From the NCBI GenBank assembly GCA_963734025.1, contig CAVTFR010000019.1, positions 3,371 to 67,370 of the forward strand: 64,000 nucleotides of DNA, in the 5' to 3' direction. Both the position numbers and the translations under genes were made by a program. A model generated the notes under the pieces. That model searched no databases. It was not told the origin of the DNA and saw only the letters and a list, made by a program, of their open reading frames with translations. Shown one piece after another: positions 1 through 10,181 of this stretch (its first letter is position 1; the number at the start of each line of letters is the position of its first letter). Source of the DNA: JACVRW01 sp963734025 (lineage in GTDB: Bacteria > Actinomycetota > Thermoleophilia > Solirubrobacterales > Thermoleophilaceae).

Positions 1-1
1 G

Positions 2-946
<945 letters not shown>

Positions 947-1037
947 CTGTGGACGTTCATCTGAATGTCACAAGGTGATCGCGCGATGTCACTGGAGGAT
1001 CCAGGCTGAGGCGCTGATTCGTAGGGTTTGAGTAGCC

Positions 1038-1072
1038 GGCGCTTTGAGGGAGCTGAGGTTCCCGAAGGCGCC
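1038..1072. terminator. Candidate hairpin terminator after nrdJ
   Basis: GGCGCTTT...GAAGGCGCC forms an eight-pair outer stem with one G-T wobble, and GGGA/TCCC can pair inside it. It lies about 90 bases after the nrdJ stop and just beyond the end of a minus-strand relic, so it could serve both. There is no strong T tract. Confidence 0.35.
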
Positions 1073-1086
1073 TCTCCTTCCCGAAC

Positions 1087-1269
1087 TCATTGGGCACTTT
1101 TGTTGCCTGCGAAGCGCCAGTAGCCGTTTCCGAGCTTGGCCACAGTGCCGTCCTCGCGCAGCCCGTTCAGCGCCCACGAGAGCCGGTAGTCGAGCTCGCT
1201 GGCGTACTGGCGGCGCTTGCCGAGGGAGTGGGTCGGCTTCTCGAGCTGGGCTCTACTGAAGGCGCGTTG
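1087..1269 (-). pseudogene. Relic of a winged-helix (Mrr N-terminal-like) domain protein
   Basis: Directly after the hydrolase stop, in the same minus-strand frame, about 59 open codons end at a TGA (1087-1089). They read like a winged helix: LGKRRQYASELDYRLSWA, then LREDGTVAKLGNGYWRFAG. The 'RLSWALNxL...G...GYWR' pattern resembles the N-terminal wing domain of Mrr-type restriction proteins. No start codon or nuclease domain is present, so this is probably a 3' relic of a lost gene. The family assignment is by eye. Confidence 0.45.
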
Positions 1270-2151
1270 TCAGCGAGCCGCGCGCACGACGTCGAGGACT
1301 GCATCGATCACCAGCTCTGGATCGTCCTCCTCGACCGCGTGCCCGGTGCGCGCCACGAGCAGCTTCGCGCGCGGGCTGAGGGCGAGCCACCCCCGCTGGC
1401 GCCGGACGTTGTGCCGCATCGCTCGCCGCTCCGAAGGAAACGGCGACTCGGCGATCGCGGCGGCCGAGAACTTGACCGCGATGATCGTCACGGGGATGTC
1501 ACCGATCCGCCTGCGGGCCGCCCAGGCGTCCTTCTCAACCTGCAGGTAGTCACGCTGCTCGACGTTTTCGGGGTTGTCGGGGTCGGTCGCCTCGACGATC
1601 TCGCGCGGTGGGTTCCTAAACGGCGCGGCCGTGTCGACGAAGACGAGGCCGGCGATCTGGCGCGGATGCGCGAACGCATATCCCGCCGTGATGTAGCCGC
1701 CTCCGGAGGTGCCCACCAACACGTAGGGGCCAGGGATCCGGGCGGCCTTCAGGAGCCTTTGGAGGTCGCCCACCAGCTGCCGCAAACCACGCGGACCTGG
1801 AGTGGGATCGCTCCGTCCAAGGTTTGCGCGGTCGTAGACGCAAGTCCGTGTCGTCTTCGCGACGGCCGGTTCGGCGAAGGCGTACGAATCGCTGGTGTCC
1901 TCATCCCCTCCCTCCATGACGACCGTCGGCGAGCCGGTCCCTGTGCAACGCACGTAAAGGCCGCGGCCGCGACCGATCTTGGTGACGCCATCAGGGTTGA
2001 GGGAGGCCGAGGCCTCGACCGATGGGCTCGCCGCGTTCGCGTCGTCCCCATCGCTGCCTCCGCAACCCATGATGAGAGCGCCGGCAACGACGAGTCCAGC
2101 CAGCGCGGCGGTGCGACACACGTGATGCGCCTCGCCTTGAAGGGTGGTCAT
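1270..2151 (-). CDS. Secreted lipoprotein alpha/beta hydrolase
   Basis: A 293-aa alpha/beta-hydrolase. The start at 2151 is chosen because GAGGAGG lies just upstream; longer frames lack this. The N-terminus is a lipoprotein signal (hydrophobic stretch then LIMGCGG), so the enzyme should be tethered outside the cell membrane. The body shows YDRANLGRSD before the nucleophile elbow GTSGGG (catalytic Ser), FVDTAAP after it, and a late GHAVEEDDPE supplying the catalytic His. The substrate is unknown; members include esterases, haloperoxidase-like enzymes and lactonases. It is followed in frame by a winged-helix relic. The neighbour upstream on the same strand is a haloperoxidase about 220 bases away. 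Confidence 0.8.
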   Translation of the reverse strand: MTTLQGEAHHVCRTAALAGLVVAGALIMGCGGSDGDDANAASPSVEASASLNPDGVTKIGRGRGLYVRCTGTGSPTVVMEGGDEDTSDSYAFAEPAVAKTTRTCVYDRANLGRSDPTPGPRGLRQLVGDLQRLLKAARIPGPYVLVGTSGGGYITAGYAFAHPRQIAGLVFVDTAAPFRNPPREIVEATDPDNPENVEQRDYLQVEKDAWAARRRIGDIPVTIIAVKFSAAAIAESPFPSERRAMRHNVRRQRGWLALSPRAKLLVARTGHAVEEDDPELVIDAVLDVVRAAR

Positions 2152-2369
2152 TGGTTCCTCCTCGGTGGAGATTGGCTTCTTCGCGACGCTACGTGCCCGC
2201 GAAGAGCGCGCCGAGGGGCTGCAACCGGGGATCGACTCAGGGCTGGCCCCGTCTCGATGATCTCGGCGTTGTCGATGCCCTGCAGGTAGACCGACGTGAT
2301 GGCGCGGCCTGACCCACGACGATCCCTTCGCGCCCTGGCGCTGTTGGGCGCCAGGGTCGCGCACCGCGG

Positions 2370-3684
2370 TCAGCGGAAGGCGTGCCGGTTGCCCCAGTCG
2401 GCGACGTTGCTCCCGATCTTCGCGCCCTCCGTGTCGGCGAATCGGAAGTGGATGCCGGACCAGATGCGGGCTTCGACGATGTCGTCTCGCATCTGCGAGA
2501 AGCTCGTGAACTGTCGCGTCACGCCGCCGGGCGTGGTACCGCTGTACGTCGCCCGGTCCCGGCCGTAGAAGTCCTGCATCGTGTGCGCGACGGCGCTGCC
2601 GAACGTTGATAGCCCGCTCGGGTGCTCGGGGTAGGGCGGGTTCGCGATCAGCGCCGTCCAGTTGGGGTTCGCCTTGGTGGCGCGGTTGCCGTCGCTCGCC
2701 GCTTCCCGGATCGCGTGGTACGGCCGCCAGAAGCTGTACTGGGCCTTGTCGCGCCAGGTGACGATCAGCGCGTCGGCGGCGTTCGTGTACACGCGCGCGA
2801 GCAGCCGGGCGTGGTCGGCCAGGCTGCCGCCCTGGGTGTCCGCGACCGAGCGGATGATGCTCGCCATCGTCGCGGTCGCGTTGGTCAGGCCCCAGTACTC
2901 GGCCGCCGCCGTCTGGTCGGGCGTCCGCTTCGTGCTGGTCGCCGACCCGATCGCCTTCACCTCCTTGAAGTCGGCCGCATACGCCCGCGAGCCGAGCCGG
3001 TTGGGTGGCCGGCCGCGGAACAGGTCCGCATCGCGCAGCACGAACGGTGTGACGTCCTTGAGCCAGGCCCCCGGGTCAGTCGCCGGCGCCGGCGGCACCA
3101 GCCGCCAGCCGCCCGGCAGGGTCGACTCCGCGAAGCGGAACGGCCCGAAGCGGCCGTCCCCGGCGCGCGCCGCGAGCAGCTCGGTCGCGGCGGCTTCGCC
3201 CGTGGCGATCCCGCCGGCCTTCGCCCGCCCATCCGGGATCGGCAGCAGCGTCGCCTGGTAGGCGGCCTCGATCACGGGCATGCGGGCGGCGGGGATCCCG
3301 AGCCCGCCGTTGACGAGCACATGACGCGCCGCGGCCGCGACGGCGGCGTCCTGCGAGTACCAACGCTTGGCCCTGGGCGAGGAGACGTACGGCTCGTGGC
3401 ATCCGTCGATCGCGTTGACCGCGTCGTAGACAGCGGCGTGGACCATCGCCAGGTGCGCAGTCGAGACCGCCCCCTGGCCGGCGCCCGGGGGCGTCGCCGT
3501 GCCGGGCGACTGCAGCGCCGCGGCGGCGACCTGGTTCCAGTCGGTGACGGCGTCCGCGCGCGCCGGAGCGGCGTATCGCGAGCACAGAGAACACGGCGAA
3601 CACGCCGAACGCCGTCAGGGCGAGCAGCGAACGCCGGCGCCACATCGGGTGCACCGAGTTACGACACGCGAGACCGTGCATCAT
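2370..3684 (-). CDS. Vanadium-dependent haloperoxidase / PAP2-like secreted protein (frameshifted)
   Basis: A vanadium haloperoxidase-type PAP2 superfamily protein. The mature region holds a helix with AMVHAAVYDAVNAID, a Lys/Arg anion site (DKAQYSFWRPYHAIR), the loop PEHPSGLSTFGSAVAHT, and EARIWSGIHFRFAD with a late His. These match the vanadate- or phosphate-binding triad of the family. The signal peptide (MWRRRSLLALTAFGVFAVFSVLA) is in another frame: the mature frame has a TGA upstream and no start before residue MVHA, but reads on as RADAVTDWNQVAAAAL. One base indel near 3560-3580 rejoins them. The start at 3684 has GAGGAG upstream. It is either a sequencing error or an inactivated gene; substrate unknown. 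Confidence 0.8.
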
Positions 3685-3870
3685 CAAGCTCCTCATCCGT
3701 AGACCGGGCCAGAGCCAGCGGCGCCGGTCGGTAGCAGTCAGACTCCGATAGCCGATACCGTATACGCTACCGCGATTCCGGTGACACTATCGCAATCCAG
3801 CCACTCGCTGTCAACAGTTGTCGTCGCTTGAGCCCGCGGCCGTCGCCACGGGCTGGCTAGAGTTCCGCCC

Positions 3871-4158
3871 GTGGCGCTACACGCGACGACGATCCGCTTC
3901 GCAGACCGCGCCTATACGACGATTGCTCGCGCAGCAGATTCCCAGGGGATCAGCGTCTCGCAGTACGTCCGGGAGGCGGCCCTGATCCGCGCGGTGCTCG
4001 ACGAGTTGGACTCCGCCGAGGAGGCGCTCCACACCGCCCACGACCTGCTCGCCATCGCCCGCGAAGTTCGCCGCCTCGCCGAAGTCGACCCGCCCGGGCC
4101 GCCGCGGGCGAACGCAGGCCGCCAACGTTCCGCGCCTAGACCCCCCGCCGACAGCTAG
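3871..4158 (+). CDS. Small ribbon-helix-helix-like protein
   Basis: A 95-aa protein starting at GTG. TAGAGT lies 7 bases before the start, the leaderless layout seen elsewhere in this window. The N-terminus TIRFADRAYTTIARAAD followed by GISVSQYVREAALIRA looks like a ribbon-helix-helix DNA-binding or antitoxin-like fold: a strand, then two helices with 'IS.SQYVREA'. The C-terminus is a charged helix and a Pro/Arg-rich tail. No toxin gene follows; the next bases form a hairpin. A regulator of its own transcription or an orphan antitoxin is possible, but I have no firm family. Confidence 0.55.
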   Translation: MALHATTIRFADRAYTTIARAADSQGISVSQYVREAALIRAVLDELDSAEEALHTAHDLLAIAREVRRLAEVDPPGPPRANAGRQRSAPRPPADS

Positions 4159-4167
4159 AGCGGCGGG
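4144..4167 (+). terminator. Hairpin at the end of the small RHH-like gene
   Basis: CCCGCCG and CGGCGGG pair perfectly across a 10-base loop that contains the stop codon of the preceding gene. No T tract follows, so termination strength is uncertain. Confidence 0.4.
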
Positions 4168-4499
4168 ACCGTGACCGCACTGGCGTCACTTGCCTCGTCG
4201 TTTTTGCGCACCTCGAGCAGCACAGCGCGCAGCGCGGCGCTGCTCGACATCATCCCCAACTCCCGCAGCAAGCGGAACCTCGTGCGACCCGCAAAGTAAG
4301 AAGGCTGCGCTTGGCCGATGCTGCGAGACGGCAGACCGCGCGGAGACGAAGGCGGACGGAGTACCGGGCGACGCTAGTCCGGGCGGCGTTCAGGGGCCGA
4401 ACACGCAAACTTGACGAATTGGCGCTTGGCCCTGGATTATCCAATGACATCACGTGATCAACGTGTGACACTCAGATGAACGCCCACAGCTGACTGACA
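4168..4499. other. Intergenic stretch with no supported gene
   Basis: About 330 bases between the RHH-like gene and the convergent methyltransferase gene. The open frames here have low-complexity, non-protein-like translations. The stretch 4430-4500 is relatively AT-rich. Confidence 0.4.
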
Positions 4500-5150
4500 T
4501 CAGGTCGTTGGGCGTCCCTTCTTGGGCGCGGCTAAGAGCATGTGAAACCGCCCGGTGCCCTTTCCGATCTCTCGGTGCTCCGTGAGAGTCAACCCTGCGC
4601 TCTCGATCGCTGGCACGATCTCGGAGATGGAACGAATGCGAAAGCCGTAGGGCTGGAAGCTGCGCATCGTGTCGGGATCGCCAAACCCGATAACGGCTTG
4701 ACCGGAGCTCTTCAACGCGTTGGCGATTTCGCTGAACGCCCTGTCGACCTCGGGAACGAAGTAGACGGTGTGTGTTGTGATGACGCCGTCGAGCACAGCC
4801 GAGCGGAACGGCAGGTCCGTCATCGACGCCCGATGGAGCTCTAGCCGGCCTCGGGCGATCTCGTCGCTGAATCTGCGGGCGGCACCGCTCAGCATCACTG
4901 ACGACACCTCGACCCCATGGACTTCGCCACGGGCACCGACGCGATCGAGCAGGAACCGCAGACCGACACCGCCCCCAAAACCGATATCGGCGACCACTCC
5001 GCTCGACGGGACCGCCAAAGTGTCAACCGCGGCCGCCACGTCCTTGCGATCGCCGACATTGAGGGCCACACCCATGAGCCGACCCACAAGCCCGCCCGGA
5101 TGCCCGGCCTGCCGGGCAAGCTCTCCGAGGATCCGGCTCCGCACATCCAC
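4500..5150 (-). CDS. Class I SAM-dependent methyltransferase
   Basis: A 216-aa methyltransferase. Motif I (VVADIGFGGGVGLRFL) binds S-adenosylmethionine, an acidic residue follows in VHGVEVSSVML, and the post-motifs FRSAVLDGVITTHTVYFV and GQAVIGFGDPDTM fit a Methyltransf_11-type fold. The acceptor is not evident. The GTG at 5150 gives the annotated start; a few in-frame codons (YDYG) lie upstream after a TAG, so a short N-terminal piece may be missing. The gene begins next to an inverted repeat, which may mark a rearrangement. It has no same-strand partner. Confidence 0.75.
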   Translation of the reverse strand: MDVRSRILGELARQAGHPGGLVGRLMGVALNVGDRKDVAAAVDTLAVPSSGVVADIGFGGGVGLRFLLDRVGARGEVHGVEVSSVMLSGAARRFSDEIARGRLELHRASMTDLPFRSAVLDGVITTHTVYFVPEVDRAFSEIANALKSSGQAVIGFGDPDTMRSFQPYGFRIRSISEIVPAIESAGLTLTEHREIGKGTGRFHMLLAAPKKGRPTT

Positions 5151-5788
5151 GCCGTAATCGTATGGCCGCTATACGAGGCTTCCGCTTTCCGTGGTGGCTG
5201 TTGCATAAAGCCGTCTCGGAAAAGCTGCTGCGCGATCGCGGACATGGCCGTCAGGGCGGCTAGGTCTGGCGACCTCTGGACGGACGCACGTCGCGTAACG
5301 GATGAGCTGGCCGATTTCGGAACCCACCCTTAGAGACGCTCCAGCGGCGTCGCCAATGGTTTGTGCAACAGCCACCGTGCAAAGCAGGAGCTGTGCTCCA
5401 CGACGCCCCTGGGATCGGGCCCTTAGTCGAGCCTCGGGATTGTGGTGACACGGCTGGGTGCCACGAGCACCGTGGATGCGCCGAAGGCTCGTCGAAACGG
5501 TGCTTTCGAAGATGGCAAGAACCCGACTCGAACGGTGACACCACGATCTTCAGCGGCATGGGCGGTCCGCGACGGTCCGCGATCCCCCGTGAGTACAGTG
5601 GTGCTGGAGGTCACTTCACGGCAGCGGTCCGAGCTCGTCCGCGCTGCTCCGGTGATATGGCGCTGCCATGAGAGGGCGGATCACGCGGCCACCCTCACCG
5701 CTCGTACAGATCATCTCGCCGGCGGGCGCGACTTCCGCAAGGGCCAGAAACACGCGGACCACGCGCCGCTCTCGGCGGAGCTGCGGGA
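5151..5788. other. Gene-poor stretch holding an inverted repeat
   Basis: About 640 bases without a convincing gene. Frames here on both strands give unrelated short peptides. The notable content is a pair of inverted 34-base arms (5178-5392). The rest, 5393-5788, shows nothing recognisable. Confidence 0.4.
5178..5392. repeat. Inverted repeat, possible miniature transposable element
   Basis: TGCAACAGCCACC occurs on the plus strand at 5364-5376 and on the minus strand at 5193-5205. Similarity extends to about 34 bases per arm: GGcTTTaTGCAACAGCCACC then AAAGC and AGC in one arm, GGtTTgTGCAACAGCCACC then AAAGC and AGC in the other. About 145 bases lie between the arms and no transposase is visible. 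It may be a non-autonomous element or a relic of an IS. Confidence 0.5.
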
Positions 5789-6079
5789 CTAGCTCGAAAC
5801 GAAGGTCTCCGCCGGGTACATCTCCGGCGGATCCGTGATGCCGACCTCTTCGAGGATCGGTCCCAGGTGCCGGCCGAACGCGTCGCACGCGTCCTGGGAC
5901 TCCCAGACGTCGACGACGCGGAATCCGCTCGGGCTTTCGCCGGCTGAGTGGGAAAGGATGCCCCCGACGGGCCAGTCCGACACTGACTCCATCTTGTCCT
6001 TGCCCGCGAGCTTCTGGACGGTGGCGCGGTAGTTCTCCGCGGTGACCGTCGGACCCTGGTGGATCAGTACGACCGGCAT
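5789..6079 (-). CDS. ABM-like dimeric alpha/beta-barrel protein
   Basis: A 96-aa protein with the layout of antibiotic-biosynthesis-monooxygenase-like barrels: a first strand (MPVVLIHQ), GPTVTAENYRATVQKLAG, then GGILSHSAGESPSGFRVVDVWES, a helix (QDACDAFGRHLGPILEEVGI), and a last strand (ETFVSS). AAGGAG sits about 7 bases before the ATG, which supports the start. Members are small cytoplasmic dimers, often of unknown substrate, some acting as heme-independent monooxygenases. It is monocistronic, with the M1 peptidase gene divergent beyond 6250. Confidence 0.75.
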   Translation of the reverse strand: MPVVLIHQGPTVTAENYRATVQKLAGKDKMESVSDWPVGGILSHSAGESPSGFRVVDVWESQDACDAFGRHLGPILEEVGITDPPEMYPAETFVSS

Positions 6080-6250
6080 TGCGAGCTCCTTGTTCGAGTT
6101 GGCCGACCCTACCCCGCCCGCGGACTCGTGGCCAGCGATTAGGTTCGGCGCGCTCGCGATTTCCCGTGCAGCTCAGGTCCCGGGCGGGTTTGCTTACGGC
6201 GGCCTCCGGGGAACTCGTTCTCGGGATGTCTCATAGCTAGGAGGAGCGCC

Positions 6251-7813
6251 ATGACCGCGTCGGGTAGCTGTAGGTTCCGGTTCCTTGTCACCGTGGCGGC
6301 AGCGGCGCTCCTGATCACCGCCCCGGCCGCGGACGCCAAGGGGCACCCGTCGAAGCAGTGCGTCCCGGGGGCACCAGGGGTCGGCGATGAGGACTACCCC
6401 ACGTACGGCAACGGTGGCTACGACGTTCGCCACTACGACCTCGACGTTGAGTACGACCCGGCGACGGACCGCCTGGAAGGCGAAGCATCGATCCGGGCGA
6501 CGGCCACGCAAACGCTATGCAGCTTCAATCTGGACCTCGTCGGTCTCGAGGTGAGGCGCATCGAGGTCGACGGCAGGCGGGCATCATGGACCCGCAGCGG
6601 CCAGGAACTTACCGTCACGCCCAGGCGCCCCCTGAAGAAGGGGCACCGGTTCAAGGTCGAGGTCCACTACGACGGGGTGCCGGTGGAGTTCATGCTGCCG
6701 GGTTTCGACATCCGGACCGGCTTCATGGCGACGGAGGACGGGGCGAACGTCATCGGGCAGCCCGAGGTCGCAGCGGCGTGGTACCCGGTGAACGACCACC
6801 CGATCGACAAGGCGTCCTACTCCTTTGATGTCACTGTGCCCGACGGCTACGAGGTCGTCGCCAACGGGTTCCTGCGGGATCGGGACCAGCGCGGGGGCTC
6901 GACGAGCTGGGAGTGGGAGGCCCGCGAGCCGATGGCGTCCTACCTGGCAACGATCGACATCGGGTTCTGGGACGTCCACCGCTGGCGCACGGACAGCGGG
7001 ATACCGGTCTATGACGCGGTCGACTCGGCGATCACCGGTGGCCTGCGACAGGAAATCGACTCCTCGCTGGCGCGCCAGGGCGAGATCCTCGACCTGCTGA
7101 GCGACGCCTTCGGGCCGTATCCGTTCAGCACGGTCGGCGCGATCGTCGACAACCAAGACGACCTCTTCTTCGCACTCGAGACCCAAACCCGGCCGGTCTA
7201 CTCGAAGCTCTTCTGGCTCGACGGCGACGGCAACCCGATCAACGGTGACTTCGTCGTGGTGCACGAGCTCGCTCACCAGTGGTTTGGCGACGACGTCGCC
7301 CTCGCTCGCTGGCAGGACATTTGGCTGAACGAGGGGTTCGCGACCTACGCCGAGTGGCTCTGGGAGGAGTACGAGGGCCGAGACACTCCGCAGGAGATAT
7401 TCCAGGCCAGCTACGACGCGATTCCTGCAGCCGACCCGTTCTGGGACGTTGTGATCGGCGACCCGGGAGTAGACCTGCTCTTCGACAACGCCGTCTACGT
7501 CCGCGGTGCGATGACGCTGCAGGCGCTGCGTAACGAGGTGGGCGACGACGCCTTCTGGGAGATCGTCCGCGGCTGGGCGGCCACCAAGAGCGGCGGCAAC
7601 GCCACGACCGAGGAGTTCATCGCGTACGCCGAGGAGGTGTCGGGACAGCAACTCGACGCGCTCTTCGACACGTGGCTCTACACCGGGGCGAAGCCGGACC
7701 TGTCCGCGGTGTCCGCACAGGGCGGTGCGAGGCTCTCGACAGCGCAAGCCCGTGCTGATGCGAAGGCGCGCATCAGCCAGCTGGAGAGGCGGCTGGCGGT
7801 GGGTCGCTACTAG
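6251..7813 (+). CDS. Secreted M1-family zinc metallopeptidase (aminopeptidase N-like)
   Basis: A 520-aa peptidase. AGGAGG lies 6 bases before the ATG. A signal peptide (FLVTVAAAALLITAPAADA) directs export. The N-terminal beta domain begins at PTYGNGGYDVRHYDLDVEY. The catalytic zinc site is HELAHQWFG (residues about 338-346) with the third ligand in NEGFATYAEW (Glu about 361), spaced exactly as HExxH-18-E. The exopeptidase GAMEN-type loop is not canonical here: the region reads DNQDDLFFALETQ. The C-terminal domain of the large aminopeptidases is absent, so this is the short form. It is likely an extracellular protein-degrading enzyme; the substrate is unknown. Confidence 0.9.
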   Translation: MTASGSCRFRFLVTVAAAALLITAPAADAKGHPSKQCVPGAPGVGDEDYPTYGNGGYDVRHYDLDVEYDPATDRLEGEASIRATATQTLCSFNLDLVGLEVRRIEVDGRRASWTRSGQELTVTPRRPLKKGHRFKVEVHYDGVPVEFMLPGFDIRTGFMATEDGANVIGQPEVAAAWYPVNDHPIDKASYSFDVTVPDGYEVVANGFLRDRDQRGGSTSWEWEAREPMASYLATIDIGFWDVHRWRTDSGIPVYDAVDSAITGGLRQEIDSSLARQGEILDLLSDAFGPYPFSTVGAIVDNQDDLFFALETQTRPVYSKLFWLDGDGNPINGDFVVVHELAHQWFGDDVALARWQDIWLNEGFATYAEWLWEEYEGRDTPQEIFQASYDAIPAADPFWDVVIGDPGVDLLFDNAVYVRGAMTLQALRNEVGDDAFWEIVRGWAATKSGGNATTEEFIAYAEEVSGQQLDALFDTWLYTGAKPDLSAVSAQGGARLSTAQARADAKARISQLERRLAVGRY

Positions 7814-7862
7814 CACGACATCTCCGAGAGCTGAGCGCCCACGCCAGCCGGGTCGCGGCGAA

Positions 7863-8213
7863 ATGATCTATCGCATCGTGCCGAACCTCAACGTCCGCGA
7901 CGCAGGTGCAGGTCACGAGTTCTACGTCGACTTCCTCGGCCTAGAGAACCAGTTCGACCTCGGTTGGATCGCAAGCTTCCGCTCTCCCGAGAACCGCTCG
8001 ATCCAGGTCAGCCTCGTATCCGGGGATGCCTCCGCGCCCGAGGACTCGGCGATCAGCGTGGCCGTCGACGACGTCGATGCGGCCTATGCAGAGGCTCGCC
8101 GGCGCGGCTACGAGATCGTCCACCCGCTGACCGAAGAGCCGTGGGGCCCTCGGCGCTTCTTCGTCCGCGACCCGAACGGCGTCGTCGTCAACGTGGTCGG
8201 TCACCCCGACTGA
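7863..8213 (+). CDS. VOC-superfamily (glyoxalase/bleomycin resistance-like) protein
   Basis: A 116-aa single-module vicinal-oxygen-chelate protein. It starts with IVPNLNVRDAGAGHEFYVDFLGLE and ends with GPRRFFVRDPNGVVVNVVGH, the usual beta-alpha-beta-beta-beta repeat order with a late acidic-rich strand. ATG at 7863 is the first sensible start; it lies 50 bases after the M1 peptidase stop and has a weak GGCG upstream. The family contains glyoxalases, dioxygenases and antibiotic-binding proteins, so no reaction is assigned. It is one of three VOC genes in the first 14 kb. Confidence 0.8.
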   Translation: MIYRIVPNLNVRDAGAGHEFYVDFLGLENQFDLGWIASFRSPENRSIQVSLVSGDASAPEDSAISVAVDDVDAAYAEARRRGYEIVHPLTEEPWGPRRFFVRDPNGVVVNVVGHPD

Positions 8214-8825
8214 CTCGCCGGCGGCTGTCGTGCCGCTGCCCGATCGTCACCGAGCCGCACCTAGCATGACCGCCGCCCACTCTCGAGCCACCACTGCCGC
8301 GCTTCATGGCGGACGCGATGACAGTGGGCTGAAAGCCTCACTCTGGTGAAGTAGTCGACCTCACCAGAGCGGTTGCTGCCCATCGCTGTAACCCAGGGCG
8401 ATTGTGGCGTGTCGATTGGGGAGGAGTTTTCGGGTGGTCAGTCAAGCGCCGACGGGACGTTCCCGTTACTGGCCATCCGGAGCTTCTTACCTGCACATCC
8501 CGACACCACTCACGCGAATCACGTGCCAGCCTGAGTACCTCGTCCTTAGTCGGCGCAGTGGGAGCGCGGTTGACGTGCTCCTCACAGATTAGGATGAGGT
8601 CGGTCTCCACTAGCAGGATCGTCGTGATCGTCCCAGTGATACGTCGCCTCGACTGTGAGATGTTTGATGACCGGGCGCTTCAGGGACCATCCGGCGGCCT
8701 GTGCGAACGGCAGCTTGCAGGACCACCCCGATAGGTTGACCGCCCATGCAGAACTGGGGTAAGGTCGATCCTAGATCAGGGCTTCCGGTCTAGCCGCGTG
8801 ATGTTCTCCGGAGAGGGGGGTCGCC
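8214..8825. other. Intergenic stretch with one doubtful small gene
   Basis: About 600 bases between the VOC gene and the DUF11-type secreted protein. Only a doubtful 90-codon minus-strand frame (8338-8610) is notable; elsewhere I see no coding or structural signal. Confidence 0.35.
8338..8610 (-). CDS. Hypothetical small protein
   Basis: A 90-codon frame starting at GTG. The first half (ICEEHVNRAPTAPTKDEV, then LARDSREWCRDVQVR) has protein-like composition; the second half is rich in Arg/Ser/Pro and may be spurious. I do not recognise it, there is no clear ribosome binding site, and it has no operon partner. It may be a relic. Confidence 0.25.
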   Translation of the reverse strand: METDLILICEEHVNRAPTAPTKDEVLRLARDSREWCRDVQVRSSGWPVTGTSRRRLTDHPKTPPQSTRHNRPGLQRWAATALVRSTTSPE

Positions 8826-10181
8826 GTGCGCGATTCCGACAGCGTCACCCGTCCTGCCCCGCGTGCCGCGATCGTGGGGGTGCTCGCCACGTTCGTCAGC
8901 TTCGCTCTGATCCCATGCGGAGTCGCAGCGGCCGTCGTCACGAACTTTGAGACTTTCACCATGGGACCGTCGACGGACAGGGCGGCCCGCCGCTCGCGGC
9001 GCAGCCCTGGAAGAGCGCTCGCCCTTGGGGAGATCCCGGCGTGTGGTGTGTTACCAAGGACAGTATGACCAGCAGGTTGTGTCCGCATCGCTCTCTCCTT
9101 CCGGTCCCGCCGCCTGCGTTCGGAGTGCAGTCGTTGCGTATGTCGAACTCATGTGCGACTGAGTGAGTTCGCCCACCAGACGTATTCCAGCCGGGTTCTA
9201 TCACCAGCCGGCGAGGAGCGGGACAATAAGGTGTTCACCGCCCAGTTCTCGTTCATCTCCAGGACGCCCAATTCTTTCCAGGAGGGACTCTTCTTGAGCG
9301 TCAGCCCGGACTCATACGAGGGCTCGCGCATGTCCTGGGTGGGCCTGCAGGATACTCCGGATGGTATCCGGGTCAGCGCCGCCGATACCCCTGAGGTCGA
9401 TGGCAAGTTCGTGTATTACGACCTTGCGCTGCTTGACCGTGCGGTTCCACACACGATCAGGTTCTGGATCAAGGTCAACCCCGGCCCGGACAACGACCTG
9501 GTGCGAATCGCCATCGACAATCGTGACGTCGGTCAGTGCTTCACAACCTGGGAGAACTACTACCGCACCGCTCCGGAGCAGGCACCGCCGCCGAACGCCA
9601 ATACGCCAGCGGACATCAACAGCCTGCAGTTCCGCTCCAGCGTGCCCGGGTTTTCTGGCCCCGCCGGTGGTGGCTACCTGTTCGACGACGTGCGTGTCAT
9701 TACGTCGGACGGCCCTGGTCCGCCAGGTTGCGACCTGGTGATCGACAAGGAGGCCGACAAGCGCACGGTGAGGGCCGGCGGCCTCGCGGGCTACACGATC
9801 ACCGCCCGTAACCGCGGCCGTGGGAGCGCCCGCAACGTCCAGGTCTGCGATCGCATTCCCCGCCGCACGAGGTTCGTGAGCGCCAACCGCAAGCTGCGCC
9901 GCATCGGCCGCCGGCGCTGCCTCGTGATCCCGCGCCTGCGGCCCGGCCAGCGCGAGAGCGTCCACCTCAGGGTGCGCGTCAACCCAAACGCAGCGCCGGG
10001 TCCGCTGGCGAACATCGCCGACATCACGCCCGGCGTGGAACCGCCGGGCTCGCCCGCGTCGCCGGGAGCGGGGGACGTGCCGCGCTCGCCCGCGGTGCTG
10101 GGAGCGCGCGTGGCGGTCAGGAGGGCCACGGCCATCGTGAGGGTCCGGGCAAGGCAGGTCCCGCCGAGCGTTACCGGCTAA
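8826..10181 (+). pseudogene. Secreted protein with a C-terminal DUF11-type repeat (frameshifted in two places)
   Basis: Three frames splice into one exported protein. The GTG at 8826 begins a signal peptide (VLATFVSFALIPCGVAAA) and VTNFETFTMGP. The next frame gives VDGQGGPPLAAQPWKSARP and FGVQSLRMSNSCATE. The third (from about 9162) gives FAHQTYSSRVLSPAGEE, a lectin/jellyroll-like middle (RMSWVGLQDTPDGI, PHTIRFWIKVNPGPDNDLV, GGGYLFDDVRVI), and a DUF11-like domain (ADKRTVRAGGLAGYTITARN). Two single-base changes near 8965 and 9160 are needed. It is probably a cell-surface adhesin-like protein in life; whether it is inactive or mis-sequenced is open. Confidence 0.65.

Noticed and set aside
4190..4414. 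74-codon plus-strand frame
   Set aside because: Low complexity, no start signal, no fold; treated as intergenic.
5515..5550. tRNA-like TTCGAGTC in the minus strand
   Set aside because: No acceptor or anticodon stem can be built around it and the T-stem does not pair.
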